Assembly (NCBI RefSeq): GCF_000733775.1
Contig: NZ_JPOE01000005.1
Coordinates: forward strand, 1 to 64,000
Origin: Thiomonas sp. FB-Cd
GTDB taxonomy: Bacteria > Pseudomonadota > Gammaproteobacteria > Burkholderiales > Burkholderiaceae_C
Direction of reading: 5' to 3'
DNA: 64,000 nucleotides
Shown here: one piece after another, positions 16,750-26,703 of the stretch
Position numbering within the stretch: position 1 is the stretch's first letter
Layout of the letters: every line of letters starts with the position of its first letter
Translations under genes and position numbers: made by a program
Notes under the pieces: model-generated
What the model was told of the DNA's origin: nothing
Database searches by the model: none
What the model saw: only the letters and a program-made list of their open reading frames with translations

Positions 16750-17064
16750 TCAGTCCTTGTTCGGACCTTCGACGCTGTTCTCCAAGACTGCGCCCGTCTT
16801 GGCGTCCACGCCGATTTCGTGCTCGGCCTGGCCGACTTTCACGTCAAACGAGTAGCGCAGACCGCTGCCGCCCTTTTCATGCTCCAGTTCCTGGTCCGTG
16901 ATGGTGGCGCCGGGAATGGCCTTCAGGGCGGTGGCTCTGGCTTGCTCGAGCGTGACTTTGGCGTCCTTGGTGTATTGTTGACCATCAAAGGCATGGGCGG
17001 TGACTGCGGTACCCAGCCCGAGGGCAATCGCGCTGGCGGCAAGGAAGGATTTGCTCAATTTCAT
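16750..17064 (-). CDS. Periplasmic PepSY-domain protein
   Basis: 104 residues. A clear signal peptide (MKLSKSFLAASAIALGLGTAVTAHA, cleavage after AHA) is followed by a single PepSY domain (ARATALKAIPGATITDQELEHEKGG, then YSFDVKVGQAEHEIGVDAKTGAVLE). PepSY proteins bind or inhibit in the periplasm, for example as protease inhibitors, and stress-inducible copies are frequent near two-component systems; none is visible here. It stands out as a non-defence gene inside the island and may be a passenger. Confidence 0.8.
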   Translation of the reverse strand: MKLSKSFLAASAIALGLGTAVTAHAFDGQQYTKDAKVTLEQARATALKAIPGATITDQELEHEKGGSGLRYSFDVKVGQAEHEIGVDAKTGAVLENSVEGPNKD

Positions 17065-17380
17065 GGTGATACTCCATCAATGGTGTCGAACGATGCCTCT
17101 GCGCAAAGACGCAGAGGCGGCGCAATGCAGTTGCGTTGATAGGAGTGTCGTGACACAGACTTAGCTTATACCGAGTGGAGTATTAAGCGTGGCTTAGTCC
17201 CCTGGACGCCCATGCCGTTTGTGGCGCGTACGCTTGGTCACATTTGCGCCAGTTACATCTCAGCCGCCGCCCGTAAACTCAGATTGGAACGAGGCGTTGC
17301 GCCAAGCAGTAGCTCAAGATGAACGAGCAAGGCGGTGGCGCCTTCGGCATCCCTCACCCAAAACTAAAACGCCCAAGCCA
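17065..17380. other. Divergent promoter region, PepSY gene and hsd operon
   Basis: 316 bp. The frame of hsdM can be extended upstream to 17219, but that part does not resemble HsdM and has no ribosome binding site. No strong palindrome was seen. Promoters for both divergent units are expected here. Confidence 0.4.
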
Positions 17381-19207
17381 ATGGCCCAATCCTTCTCCGA
17401 ACTCGCCAACTTCATCTGGTCCGTCGCCGACATTCTGCGCGGAGACTACAAGCAGGCCGATTACGGAAAAATCATCCTGCCCTTCACCCTGCTGCGGCGT
17501 CTGGATTGCGTGCTGGAAAGCACCAAACAGGACGTGCTGGAAGAGCACAAGAAGCGCAAGACCGAGGGCATGAATCTCGACATCTTCCTCACCCGCAAGA
17601 GCAAGCAGACTTTCTACAACACCAGCCCCTTCACCGTGCCGGGGCTGCTAGCCGACCCCCAGCACATTCGCCTGAACCTCATCACCTATATCGGTGACTT
17701 CTCGTCGGAGGCGATGGATGTGTTTGCCCAGTTCAAATTCCTCGACCGCATTGGCGAGCTCGACGACAAGAACCTGCTATTTCAAATCGTCCAGAAATTT
17801 GCCGGCATCGACTTGCATCCAGATGCTGTGCCCAACGAGACCATGGGTCTGGTGTTCGAGGAACTCATCCGCAAGTTTGCAGAAGCCTCGAATGAGACCG
17901 CCGGGGAGCACTTCACCCCGCGCGAGGTCATCTCCCTCATCGTCCACTGCCTGTTTGCAGGAGACGATGAGGCGCTGGCCAAGCCGGGCGTCATCCGCTC
18001 CCTCTACGACCCCACAGCCGGCACCGGGGGCATCTTGTCCGTCGGCGAAGCGGTCGCCAGGAGTATCAATCCGTCTGCCGTCATCCGCCTCTTTGGCCAG
18101 GAACTCAACGACGAGTCCTACGCCATCTGCAAGGCCGACATGCTCATCAAGGGCCAGGACCCCAAGAACATCGTCCGGGGCAACACCCTTTCGGCAGATG
18201 GCTTCGTCGCTGAGACCTTCGACTACGGTGCCGCAAATCCGCCCTTTGGCGTCGACTGGAAGAAGGTGCAGGACGTGGTCAAGGCCGAGCACGAGCGCCG
18301 AGGCTACGCCGGACGATTCGGCCCGGGCCTGCCGCGTGTATCGGACGGCTCCCTGTTGTTCCTGATGCACCTCATCTCCAAGATGCGCCCGGCAGCCGAA
18401 GGCGGTGGGCGCATTGGCATCGTGCTCAACGGCTCGCCCCTCTTCACTGGAGATGCCGGCTCCGGGGAATCCGAAATCCGGCGCTGGGTTCTGGAGAACG
18501 ACCTCCTGGACGCCATCATCGCGCTGCCCAACGACCTTTTCTACAACACGGGCATCGCCACCTACATCTGGATTCTGGACAACCACAAGCAAGGCGACCG
18601 CAAGGCCAAGGTCCAGCTCATTGACGCCACGCGCATGTACGCCAAGATGAAGAAGAGTCTGGGCAACAAGCGCGTGTACCTGACCGAAGAGCAGATTGTC
18701 GAAATCGTTGAGACGTATTCCGGCAACCTCGATGGCGCCACCTTCGGCCTGGAGTACAAGGAGCCGGTCAAAGGTAACGGCCAAGGAGCCGCAAGCGGCC
18801 AGGCCGAGGATGAACCGCCACGCGTGGTGTCCAAAATCTTCCCCAGCACCTTCTTCGGCTACCGCAAGGTGACGGTGGACCGCCCTCCGCGGCCCGGCAA
18901 GGAGGTGAAGGTCAAGAAGGGGCAGAAGCCCTACGACCCGGACCTGCGTGACACCGAGAGCATCCCGCTGGGCGAGGACATTGCCGCCTACATGCAGCGC
19001 GAGGTCCTGCCCCATGTGCCTGACGCTTACGTGAACGAGGGCGTGTGCGACGAGAAGGACGGCAAGGTCGGCAAGGTGGGCTACGAAATCAACTTCAACC
19101 GCTACTTCTATGTCTACAAGCCGCCGCGCCCTCCGGAGGTGATTGCCGAGGAAATCAAGGCGATGGAGGCAAGGTTCCTGGAGTTGATGAAGGGAGTGGT
19201 GGCGTGA
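17381..19207 (+). CDS. hsdM: Type I restriction-modification methyltransferase subunit
   Basis: 608 residues, the usual HsdM size. N-terminal helical domain (MAQSFSELANFIWSVADILRG), then the N6-adenine methyltransferase core with motif I DPTAGTGG at residues 210-217 and motif IV NPPF at 286-289. The ATG at 17381 matches the family N-terminus exactly. HsdM forms the M2S modification complex with HsdS, and with HsdR the restriction complex. Its stop overlaps the hsdS start (GTGA). Confidence 0.93.
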   Translation: MAQSFSELANFIWSVADILRGDYKQADYGKIILPFTLLRRLDCVLESTKQDVLEEHKKRKTEGMNLDIFLTRKSKQTFYNTSPFTVPGLLADPQHIRLNLITYIGDFSSEAMDVFAQFKFLDRIGELDDKNLLFQIVQKFAGIDLHPDAVPNETMGLVFEELIRKFAEASNETAGEHFTPREVISLIVHCLFAGDDEALAKPGVIRSLYDPTAGTGGILSVGEAVARSINPSAVIRLFGQELNDESYAICKADMLIKGQDPKNIVRGNTLSADGFVAETFDYGAANPPFGVDWKKVQDVVKAEHERRGYAGRFGPGLPRVSDGSLLFLMHLISKMRPAAEGGGRIGIVLNGSPLFTGDAGSGESEIRRWVLENDLLDAIIALPNDLFYNTGIATYIWILDNHKQGDRKAKVQLIDATRMYAKMKKSLGNKRVYLTEEQIVEIVETYSGNLDGATFGLEYKEPVKGNGQGAASGQAEDEPPRVVSKIFPSTFFGYRKVTVDRPPRPGKEVKVKKGQKPYDPDLRDTESIPLGEDIAAYMQREVLPHVPDAYVNEGVCDEKDGKVGKVGYEINFNRYFYVYKPPRPPEVIAEEIKAMEARFLELMKGVVA

Positions 19208-20457
19208 GCAGTCTCACTCCGTTTAGCAGTAACTTGCCCTTGCGGCCGCTGAAATTTGTGGCGCCTCTTCGCGGTGAGAAAGTTGACGCGGTCCCTTCGG
19301 AAAGCGAATACCTTGGACTCGAGCAATTCGAGTCCTGGACGGGCCGGTTGTCGGGGGTTGAATTGCAGCAACCGCCGGAAGGTGGCGCGAATGTCTTTGC
19401 GAAAGACGATGTACTGTTCGGGAAACTTCGACCCTACCTTGCCAAGGGCTGGACAGCTGACAGGGCTGGATTCTGCACGACGGAAAGCCTTGTCTTGCGA
19501 CCGCAAGAGGCCGAGCCACGCTTCCTAAGGTATTGCCTGCTCACCTCGGAATTCGTAGAGGCAGTGAACGGTTCAACCTACGGTTCGAAGATGCCGAGAG
19601 CGGACTGGTCATTCATCGGGGCGCTAAAGGTGCCGTGTCCCCCGAAACTCCTGCAAGAACGCATCGCCAACTTCCTCGACGAGAAGACGGCGCGGATTGA
19701 TGCTTTGATTGCAGAGAAGGAGCGGTTGGTTGAGCGGTTACACGAGTACTGGGCGGCGATGTCTGCGGAAATGGTTGTCCGAGGTATACGGCCTTGTGCA
19801 ACATATATTGAGACGGGCATCCCATGGCTGGGTGAAATTCCAAGCCATTGGCAATTGAGGTCAATGAAGAGTCTATTTCGCCTAGTCGCCGAAGCCAGCG
19901 TTGACAACCACGGATTGCAACTGTTGTCGCTCTACACCGATATTGGAGTTCGCCCGAGACAGGAGTTGGAAGAACGTGGGAATAAGGCGACGTCTACTGA
20001 TGGGTACTGGATGGTCAGAAAGGACGACCTTGTAGTCAATAAGCTCCTGGCTTGGATGGGTGCAATCGCGGCGTCTAGCTACGACGGTGTCACGAGTCCA
20101 GCCTATGACATTCTCAGACATCAGGTACCTCTGAACGTTTGGTTCTACGATGCATTGTTCAGAAGTGGCATCTATTTGACGGAACTGAAGAGCAAATTCC
20201 GGGGCATCATGGACATGCGTCTACGCCTCTACTTTGAGGAATTTGGCGTAGTCAAGGTGCCTTTTCCTCCCAAGCATGAGCAGGATGAGATTGTTCTCGC
20301 CCTTCGGCAAAGGAAGGAGCGCGTAGATGGCTTGATAAGTCACTGCCGAGAACATATCGCCCGCCTCCGCGAATACCGCTCCTCGTTGATTTCCGCCGCG
20401 GTCACTGGCCAACTGAACATCGATGATTTCAAAGCTCGTCAGTTGGAGGTTGCGTGA
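19204..20457 (+). CDS. hsdS: Type I restriction-modification specificity subunit
   Basis: 417 residues with the duplicated HsdS plan: a first target-recognition domain, a conserved helical spacer (LQERIANFLDEKTARIDALIAEKERLVERL), a second recognition domain beginning near IETGIPWLGEIPSHW, and a second helical spacer (ERVDGLISHCREHIARLREYRSSLISAAVTG). It determines the bipartite DNA site. The start is a GTG overlapping hsdM by 4 bp. Both recognition domains are intact, so specificity should be functional; the site itself cannot be deduced. Confidence 0.92.
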   Translation: MSSLTPFSSNLPLRPLKFVAPLRGEKVDAVPSESEYLGLEQFESWTGRLSGVELQQPPEGGANVFAKDDVLFGKLRPYLAKGWTADRAGFCTTESLVLRPQEAEPRFLRYCLLTSEFVEAVNGSTYGSKMPRADWSFIGALKVPCPPKLLQERIANFLDEKTARIDALIAEKERLVERLHEYWAAMSAEMVVRGIRPCATYIETGIPWLGEIPSHWQLRSMKSLFRLVAEASVDNHGLQLLSLYTDIGVRPRQELEERGNKATSTDGYWMVRKDDLVVNKLLAWMGAIAASSYDGVTSPAYDILRHQVPLNVWFYDALFRSGIYLTELKSKFRGIMDMRLRLYFEEFGVVKVPFPPKHEQDEIVLALRQRKERVDGLISHCREHIARLREYRSSLISAAVTGQLNIDDFKARQLEVA

Positions 20458-21641
20458 GCATCGACAAGCGCTTCGCTCTCATCGACCGTGATGGCGACCG
20501 GCGGTATCCATACATCAAGGGCGAGAGGGGAACGGGCCGCCACGGCTTTGCGATAGGCCGTGACCGGCATGGGAAGGCGGAATACACGACGGACCTTCGA
20601 CGAGTCATCCAAGCTGTCGTCCTTGAAGGGCTCGGGGTTCGAGCTAGGCCAGAGGAGTCAATCAAGGGGAAAAACGGCAACACCGTGGGACTCTCGCAGA
20701 GGGCAATCGAGAGCTACTGGCTAGCACCCGAGTTCTTTCCACTTGTCGCCCAGGCCAAATTTCAGCCAATCAATCGACAAGAGGCAAAAGGGCACGCCGA
20801 GTTTGCCAAGGCAGAGGCTGCGTTGGTGTTTTTGGAGGCGCTCACGGCAGACAACTATTCGGCCGCGCTAGACGCACTTGTTGACAAAATTTCGACTGCT
20901 CAACGCGCAGTGCTCGTCGGTCACGCATCGGCCGGAGGTCGAACGCTGTCGATGAGTGACATCGCGGAATTGGGTGGCTACGCATCCTATGAAGCTGCGA
21001 ACACGCAGTACGGCGAACTCGGCAGACTCTTTGCCGACTACTTCGACCTGGACTCGCTTGAGAACGCGACTCAAGCGATAGCGACCATCGCCCCTCCCGG
21101 GGCTGATGGGCAGTGGCGCTGGAAATTGCGCCCACAGCTCGTGCAGGCCATGCTGGACCTTGGGCTCATCGAAGGCAAAGTCGACGCCTTGGGCAGAGGC
21201 GATGCGGAGCGAGAAATTGATGCAGACCCTCGAACGCAGGGCGTACCCGCGACGACTCGCCAGGCACTTATCAACGCACGTATCGGTCAGGGCGGTTACC
21301 GGCAAAGGATGCTGCATATCTGGGGCGGAAAGTGCGCCGTGTCTGGTTGCGGCCTCGAATCGGTGCTCATCGCTTCGCATGCCAAGGCGTGGAAAGACTC
21401 CAGCAACGATGAACGCCTTGATGAATACAACGGGCTGCTTCTCGCTGCATCTATCGACAGGCTCTTTGATAGCGGTCTCATAGCGTTCGGGGATGACGGT
21501 GCGCTTCTCGTGGGCTCCAAAGTCTCCAGGGAAGACCTTGCCGTAATCGGACTGTCTGGTTCGGCACGGCTTCGTTCCATCCACCCGCGCCACAAACCCT
21601 ACCTTCAAGAGCACCGCAAGAAATTCGGATTTGACAAATGA
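20454..21641 (+). CDS. HNH endonuclease embedded in the hsd operon
   Basis: 395 residues. The C-terminal HNH_2-type module reads C-A-V-S-G-C-G at about residue 298, SHAKAW, then the YNGLLLAASIDRLFDSGLIAF box, which is the standard end of this family. The N-terminal about 280 residues are unrecognised, with a helical middle; they may form a sensor or DNA-binding part. The GTG start overlaps hsdS by 4 bp and the stop overlaps the next gene by 4 bp, so it is a full member of the operon. Type I operons with an internal HNH gene suggest an additional modification-dependent nuclease that complements HsdR. Confidence 0.8.
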   Translation: MSIDKRFALIDRDGDRRYPYIKGERGTGRHGFAIGRDRHGKAEYTTDLRRVIQAVVLEGLGVRARPEESIKGKNGNTVGLSQRAIESYWLAPEFFPLVAQAKFQPINRQEAKGHAEFAKAEAALVFLEALTADNYSAALDALVDKISTAQRAVLVGHASAGGRTLSMSDIAELGGYASYEAANTQYGELGRLFADYFDLDSLENATQAIATIAPPGADGQWRWKLRPQLVQAMLDLGLIEGKVDALGRGDAEREIDADPRTQGVPATTRQALINARIGQGGYRQRMLHIWGGKCAVSGCGLESVLIASHAKAWKDSSNDERLDEYNGLLLAASIDRLFDSGLIAFGDDGALLVGSKVSREDLAVIGLSGSARLRSIHPRHKPYLQEHRKKFGFDK

Positions 21642-22501
21642 GCGTTCGGCCTCAAACCATCCAAATCTTCCTTCCATCCGGCAACCCGAGTGGCATCCGC
21701 ATGGCGGAAATCACCACCCGCATCGTGCGAGTCTTCGAGGTGCCCAGGCGGCTTCTGGATGATTTTTTGGCGATGCCGGAGGCGTCCCAGGTCGGCGTCT
21801 ACTCCCTGGTCGGGGATGGCGACGATGCGGATATGCCGAGCCTGTACATCGGCCAGACCGGAAACGTCGGCAAGCGTCTCGCTGAGCACAACGAGAAGAA
21901 GGACTTCTGGAGTCGGGCATTGGTTATTGTGTCATTGACGAACAGTCTGACGCAGACACACGTGACCTTTCTCGAGTGGCAGTGCATCAAGGAGGCGAAA
22001 CAGGTTGGTCGCTATCAACTGGAGAACGGGAATGGGGGCTCGAAGCCGCACACTCCCGCTCCCTTGGAAGCTGACTGCCTAGAAATCTACGACACCATGC
22101 GCGTGCTGGTTGCCACGCTCGGTCACCCTATTTTCGAAGCCGTGGCTAAGCCCGTGGGGGAAACCAATGCCAAAGAACTTTTCTTTTGCACAGCGGGAGG
22201 AGCGAATGCCCGCGGCGAGTACACGGCGGAGGGCTTCGTCGTCCTCAAAGGGTCCACTGGGCGATTAGAGAACGTCCCCTCCATCGCTGGCAAATCGGAC
22301 GAGCGCTTCCGTCAGAAGCTGCTCGATGTGGGCGTCATGGCTGCGGAGGGTGACAAAGTGGTGTTCACCAAGGACCACTTGTTTCGCTCGCCCAGCATGG
22401 CGGCAGTGGCCCTGCTCGGACGGACAGCTAATGGCTGGGAGACATGGAAAGCATCTGATGGTCGCACGCTGCACCAAGTCATGCGACAGCCCGCCTCCTG
22501 A
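21638..22501 (+). CDS. GIY-YIG nuclease-family protein with DUF4357-like C-terminus
   Basis: 287 residues. The GIY-YIG signature is visible as VGVYSLVGD and, after a loop, SLYIGQTGNVGKRLAEHN, with the downstream E of FLEWQCIKEA as candidate metal ligand. The C-terminal part (YTAEGFVVLKGSTGR, then an RFRQKLLDVGVM helix) matches DUF4357-type modules that often follow GIY-YIG in type I operons. It probably nicks or recognises DNA; activity towards phage or unmodified DNA is plausible but not shown. Coupled by ATGA to the HNH gene, 24 bp before hsdR. Confidence 0.78.
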   Translation: MSVRPQTIQIFLPSGNPSGIRMAEITTRIVRVFEVPRRLLDDFLAMPEASQVGVYSLVGDGDDADMPSLYIGQTGNVGKRLAEHNEKKDFWSRALVIVSLTNSLTQTHVTFLEWQCIKEAKQVGRYQLENGNGGSKPHTPAPLEADCLEIYDTMRVLVATLGHPIFEAVAKPVGETNAKELFFCTAGGANARGEYTAEGFVVLKGSTGRLENVPSIAGKSDERFRQKLLDVGVMAAEGDKVVFTKDHLFRSPSMAAVALLGRTANGWETWKASDGRTLHQVMRQPAS

Positions 22502-22525
22502 CGACAGACGTAACACACAAGAAAA

Positions 22526-25500
22526 ATGCCCAAGCTCTCCAACGTCCACACCGAACGCATCTTCGAGAACGAGCTCTGCGACCACCTGGCCAGCCACGGC
22601 TGGACTGTGCGCACGCACCTTCAGAACGCCACCGGCTACAGCCGAGAGCTGGCTCTGTTCCCAGATGACCTGCTGGCGTTCGTCAAGGAAACGCAAAGTG
22701 CGGAGTGGGACAAGTTCAAGGCCTGGCACAACGGCAATTCGGACTCGGTCTTTGTCAAGCGCGTGGCCGAGCAGTTGGACAAGCACGGCACCCTGCACCT
22801 GCTGCGACACGGATTCAAGGACCGGAACGCCCGCTTCACCCTGTGCCAGTTCCGCCCGGCACACAAGAAGAGCCCAGGGCTCTGGGCCTGGTACGAGCAG
22901 AACCGCCTGTCCGTCATCCGCCAGCTGCATTACAGCCTGCATAACGAAAACAGCATCGACCTGGTGCTTTTCGTCAACGGCCTGCCAGTGGCCACCGCCG
23001 AGCTCAAGACTGACCTGACCCAGAACATCACCGACGCCATCCAGCAGTACAAGAAGGACCGCCCACCGAAGGACCCCAAGAGCCGCGAGCCCGAGGCCCT
23101 GCTCCAGTTCAAGACCCGCGCCCTGGTGCACCTCGCCGTGTCCACCGACGAAGTGTTCATGGCCACCAAGCTCGATGGCCACAAGACCTTCTTCCTGCCG
23201 TTCAACCTGGGGCGCCCCGATGGCTACGGTGGCGCAAGCGCTGGCAACCCTCCAGCTCCACCCGAATATGGCTACCCCACCTATTACCTCTGGCACGACG
23301 TCTGGTCCAAGGACGTCTGGCTCGACATCCTGGGCAACTTCCTCCACTTGGAGGTCAAGACCGAGGTGGATGCCAACACAGGCGCCAAGTCGACCAAGGA
23401 AACCCTCATCTTCCCGCGCTTTCACCAGCTCGACGCCGTGCTGCGTCTGGTCAAGGCCGCCGGCGACGAAGGGGCCGGGCACGCCTATCTGGTGCAGCAC
23501 TCGGCGGGCTCGGGTAAATCCAACACGATTGCCTGGAGCGCGCACCGACTGGCCAATCTGCACAACGCCCAGGACGACAAGGTTTTCGACTCGGTCATCG
23601 TCATCACTGACCGCAGGGTGCTGGACCGTCAGCTGCAGGACACCATCAGCCAGTTCGAGCACAAAGCCGGGGTGGTGCAGAAGATTGATGAAAACAGCGC
23701 CCAACTCGCCGAGGCGCTGAACAGCGGCACCCAGGTCATCATTACCACGCTGCAGAAGTTTCCCTTCATCATCGACAAGGTGGGCGCGCTCAAGGGCAAG
23801 CGCTTCGCTCTCATCATCGACGAGGCCCATTCCAGCCAATCCGGCAGCGCCGCACAAAAGCTGCGGTCCGCGCTCACCAAGGACGACAAGCCCCAGCAGA
23901 CCGTGCAGGTCGAGCTCGAAGGTGAACTGCTGGACGTCGATGTCGACGTCGACATCGACCCGGAGGACCTCACCTCCGAGGACGTCATCAACGGCGTGCT
24001 CGAAGGCCGCAAGCGCCCGGAGAACGTCAGCTACTTTGCCTTCACCGCCACGCCCAAATCCAAGACGCTGGAGCTCTTTGGCCGACCGGGCGCGGACGGC
24101 AAACCCGAGGCCTTCCATGTGTATTCGATGCGCCAGGCCATCGAGGAGGGGTTCATCCTGGACGTGCTGCGCAACTACACGTCCTACAAGATGTTTTACA
24201 AGCTGGGGTCGATGGCCGACGACAAGCTCGTGCCACAGAAGAAGGCCAAGAAGGTCCTGGCCCGCTACGCCGTGCTGCACCCCTACAACATCGCCCAGAA
24301 GGTGGTGGTCATCGTCGAGCACTTCCGCCAGCACGTGGCCGCCAAGATTGGCGGCAAGGCCAAGGCCATGGTGGTCACCGACAGCCGCAAGGCCGCGGTG
24401 CGCTACAAGCTGGCGATGGACAAGTACATCAAGGAGCGCGGCTACGACAAGGACATGCGCGCCTTGGTGGCTTTCTCCGGCAACGTTGAAGACCTGGACT
24501 CCGGACCCGACCCGTTCAACGAATCCAACATGAACCCCGATATCCGCGGCAAGGACCCGGCCGAGGCGTTCAAGGAGAACGTCTACCGGGTGCTGCTGGT
24601 GGCCAACAAGTACCAGACGGGCTTTGACCAGCCGCTGCTGTACGCCATGTATGTCGACAAGCGCCTGTCGGGGGTGCTGGCCGTGCAGACGCTCTCACGC
24701 CTGAACCGCACCTACCCCGGCAAGGACGAGACTTTCGTGCTGGACTTTGTGAACAAGCCCGAGGAAATCCTGGCTGCGTTCCAGCCCTATTACCGCACGG
24801 CTCAGTTGGAAGAAGTGACGGACCCCAACATCGTGCATGAGCTCCATATCAAGCTCGACCAGGCCGGGGTCTACCTGCCGAGTGAGGTGGAGTTGTTTGC
24901 CGAGGCGTTCTTCGACCCCAAGCGCAAACAGGCCGGGCTGCACGCCTATCTCAAGCCAGCGGCGGACCGGTTCGCCGAGCTGTCGGAGACCACGCCCGAA
25001 GACGCCAACCAGTTCCGCAAGGACCTGGGGACGTTCCTGCGCGTGTATGACTTCCTGTCGCAAATCGTCCCCTACGACGACCCTGACCTGGAGAAGCTCT
25101 ACGCCTTCGGCAAGAACCTGATGCCGCGCATCCTCGAACGCGGTTCATCGAGCATCCTCGAGCTGGACTCCGACGTGCGCCTGACACATTACCGGCTACA
25201 GAAAATCGGCGAGCAGACCCTGGACCTGGCCTCTGGCGAAGTGGTCAAGCTCAAGCCCGTGTCCGAGGCGGGAACAGGCGCGGCAGATGAGGACGAAAAA
25301 AAACAGCTTGCCGAAATCGTGGGCGTGATGAATGACTTGTTCTCAGGCAATCTGACCGAAGGCGACATGGTCGGCTACGTGACCACCATCACGGAAAAGC
25401 TGATGGAAAGCGAAGCCCTGGCCGAGCAGGCGCGCAACAACAGCGAGCAGCAGTTCGCCCTTGGGTCTTTCAAGGACATCATGACCGACGCCATCATTGA

Positions 25501-25627
25501 CAGCCAAGACGGGCACAACGCTATTGCGGGTCAGTTGCTCAAGGACGAGCGAGTGTTCACGGCGATGCTGGGGATGCTGGCAAGGCAGGTCTACAGGGCG
25601 TTTTCCACACGCAACTTGAGCACTTAA
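22526..25627 (+). CDS. hsdR: Type I restriction endonuclease/translocase subunit
   Basis: 1033 residues. The N-terminal PD-(D/E)xK nuclease region includes SIDLVLFVNGLPVATAELK (D...ExK). The superfamily 2 motor has Walker A AGSGKS at about residues 329-334, a DEAH box (IIDEAHSSQSG) near 432, and motif VI in the QTGFDQP-SRLNRTYPGK region. It translocates DNA and cleaves away from the HsdS site. The protein is complete. The ribosome binding site is weak, and translation may rely partly on coupling to the upstream genes. Confidence 0.93.
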   Translation: MPKLSNVHTERIFENELCDHLASHGWTVRTHLQNATGYSRELALFPDDLLAFVKETQSAEWDKFKAWHNGNSDSVFVKRVAEQLDKHGTLHLLRHGFKDRNARFTLCQFRPAHKKSPGLWAWYEQNRLSVIRQLHYSLHNENSIDLVLFVNGLPVATAELKTDLTQNITDAIQQYKKDRPPKDPKSREPEALLQFKTRALVHLAVSTDEVFMATKLDGHKTFFLPFNLGRPDGYGGASAGNPPAPPEYGYPTYYLWHDVWSKDVWLDILGNFLHLEVKTEVDANTGAKSTKETLIFPRFHQLDAVLRLVKAAGDEGAGHAYLVQHSAGSGKSNTIAWSAHRLANLHNAQDDKVFDSVIVITDRRVLDRQLQDTISQFEHKAGVVQKIDENSAQLAEALNSGTQVIITTLQKFPFIIDKVGALKGKRFALIIDEAHSSQSGSAAQKLRSALTKDDKPQQTVQVELEGELLDVDVDVDIDPEDLTSEDVINGVLEGRKRPENVSYFAFTATPKSKTLELFGRPGADGKPEAFHVYSMRQAIEEGFILDVLRNYTSYKMFYKLGSMADDKLVPQKKAKKVLARYAVLHPYNIAQKVVVIVEHFRQHVAAKIGGKAKAMVVTDSRKAAVRYKLAMDKYIKERGYDKDMRALVAFSGNVEDLDSGPDPFNESNMNPDIRGKDPAEAFKENVYRVLLVANKYQTGFDQPLLYAMYVDKRLSGVLAVQTLSRLNRTYPGKDETFVLDFVNKPEEILAAFQPYYRTAQLEEVTDPNIVHELHIKLDQAGVYLPSEVELFAEAFFDPKRKQAGLHAYLKPAADRFAELSETTPEDANQFRKDLGTFLRVYDFLSQIVPYDDPDLEKLYAFGKNLMPRILERGSSSILELDSDVRLTHYRLQKIGEQTLDLASGEVVKLKPVSEAGTGAADEDEKKQLAEIVGVMNDLFSGNLTEGDMVGYVTTITEKLMESEALAEQARNNSEQQFALGSFKDIMTDAIIDSQDGHNAIAGQLLKDERVFTAMLGMLARQVYRAFSTRNLST

Positions 25628-25651
25628 GAAGGCCTCTTTCTCATACCACTC

Positions 25652-26680
25652 ATGCACCGCAACGAAGCTGCTGAAAATTTTGCCCAAACCCAAGCCATCG
25701 AATGCGCCGCGGACTGGCTCAATGCCGCAGCGTATTTACTTAATAGGTTTATCGCCTCATCAGGACCAATAAATTTCGACGAGCCATCAACGGACTCCTT
25801 TCAAAAAATTCTGCATCCTCAAACATGTCGGATTCGCCGCTATATTGCCGCGTTATCGAGACTTACCTTTGACGCGGAGAAGCCGACAATGACTCCGCAG
25901 ACGGATGGCGCTCATTCGATTCTCAAAAGTCTATTTGAGCTGTATGTCGAGGCTGCACTTTGCCTCACCTATAAAGATATCTTTGGCATTGAACCGGACC
26001 CCGCCGGCCACTATCTTCATCAGCGAGTTTATCTGTACGCTTCTTTCGTCAAGATGCGCTCCAATTATCAAAAGTACTTCTCATCAAGGGAACTTATAAA
26101 CAAACTAACCAAACCAGAAACTCTTGCGAAAATACCGCGACCGGAACGCGAATATCTGATGCGCGGGCAAGGTGCCGCGGAAGCCGAACTAAAAAACACT
26201 GCAATATTACTGCAATATTCGGATACCCGCTATTCCAAGGTAAATCACTGGTTTCCCGAACGCGACATGCATGGAGCCTATTTCACTCACCGCGAGAAGG
26301 ACAAAAGTCATGAGCGGGCCAAGGATGTCGGCTCCGTTGCATGGCGTTGCAAGGCAATTCTTGCAAAGCACTATCCAGTCCCGGCCCTTCGGGACCTGTG
26401 GCCAATCTTTTACGACAATTATTACGATATCCTCAATCAGCGGACACATCCAAGTCTTGGCTTTGACGAGACGTTTCGGACTGAGGCTGAGAGAATTTTT
26501 GATTATGCAGAGCAGCTTGTTGGGACAAGGTTGATTTTCCAACGATGCATCACTCCCATGTTGAGCGAAGCATTTTCGAAATGGTGGCGCCCTCCTGATG
26601 AACTCATAAGGGCGCTCAATGAATACGACAAAGCCGCGACAGAGCTCGTATTGAATTTTGGGCCGCAGGTGCGCCGATAG
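25652..26680 (+). CDS. DUF5677-like protein of unknown function
   Basis: 342 residues, mostly α-helical. The segments HSILKSLFELYVEAALCLTY and YDILNQRTHPSLGFDETF resemble the conserved core of DUF5677-type proteins, a group frequent in accessory regions and without assigned function. Base composition is clearly lower in GC than the hsd genes and it uses codons such as ATA and AAA more often, which points to a different origin. It follows hsdR by 24 bp and precedes the viperin gene by 101 bp, so it could belong to either module. A partner role for the viperin is a hypothesis. Confidence 0.6.
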   Translation: MHRNEAAENFAQTQAIECAADWLNAAAYLLNRFIASSGPINFDEPSTDSFQKILHPQTCRIRRYIAALSRLTFDAEKPTMTPQTDGAHSILKSLFELYVEAALCLTYKDIFGIEPDPAGHYLHQRVYLYASFVKMRSNYQKYFSSRELINKLTKPETLAKIPRPEREYLMRGQGAAEAELKNTAILLQYSDTRYSKVNHWFPERDMHGAYFTHREKDKSHERAKDVGSVAWRCKAILAKHYPVPALRDLWPIFYDNYYDILNQRTHPSLGFDETFRTEAERIFDYAEQLVGTRLIFQRCITPMLSEAFSKWWRPPDELIRALNEYDKAATELVLNFGPQVRR

Positions 26681-26703
26681 AAGGCTTGCTAAGCTGCCCT
26701 GGC

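Noticed and set aside
17777..19015. 412-codon open frame on the minus strand
   Set aside because: Antisense to hsdM, with no motif and no ribosome binding site; the hsdM frame is certain.
22265..24334. 689-codon open frame on the minus strand
   Set aside because: It is antisense to hsdR and a product of high GC in the third codon position. Its translation has no domain and is dominated by L, V, G, H typical of a shadow frame.
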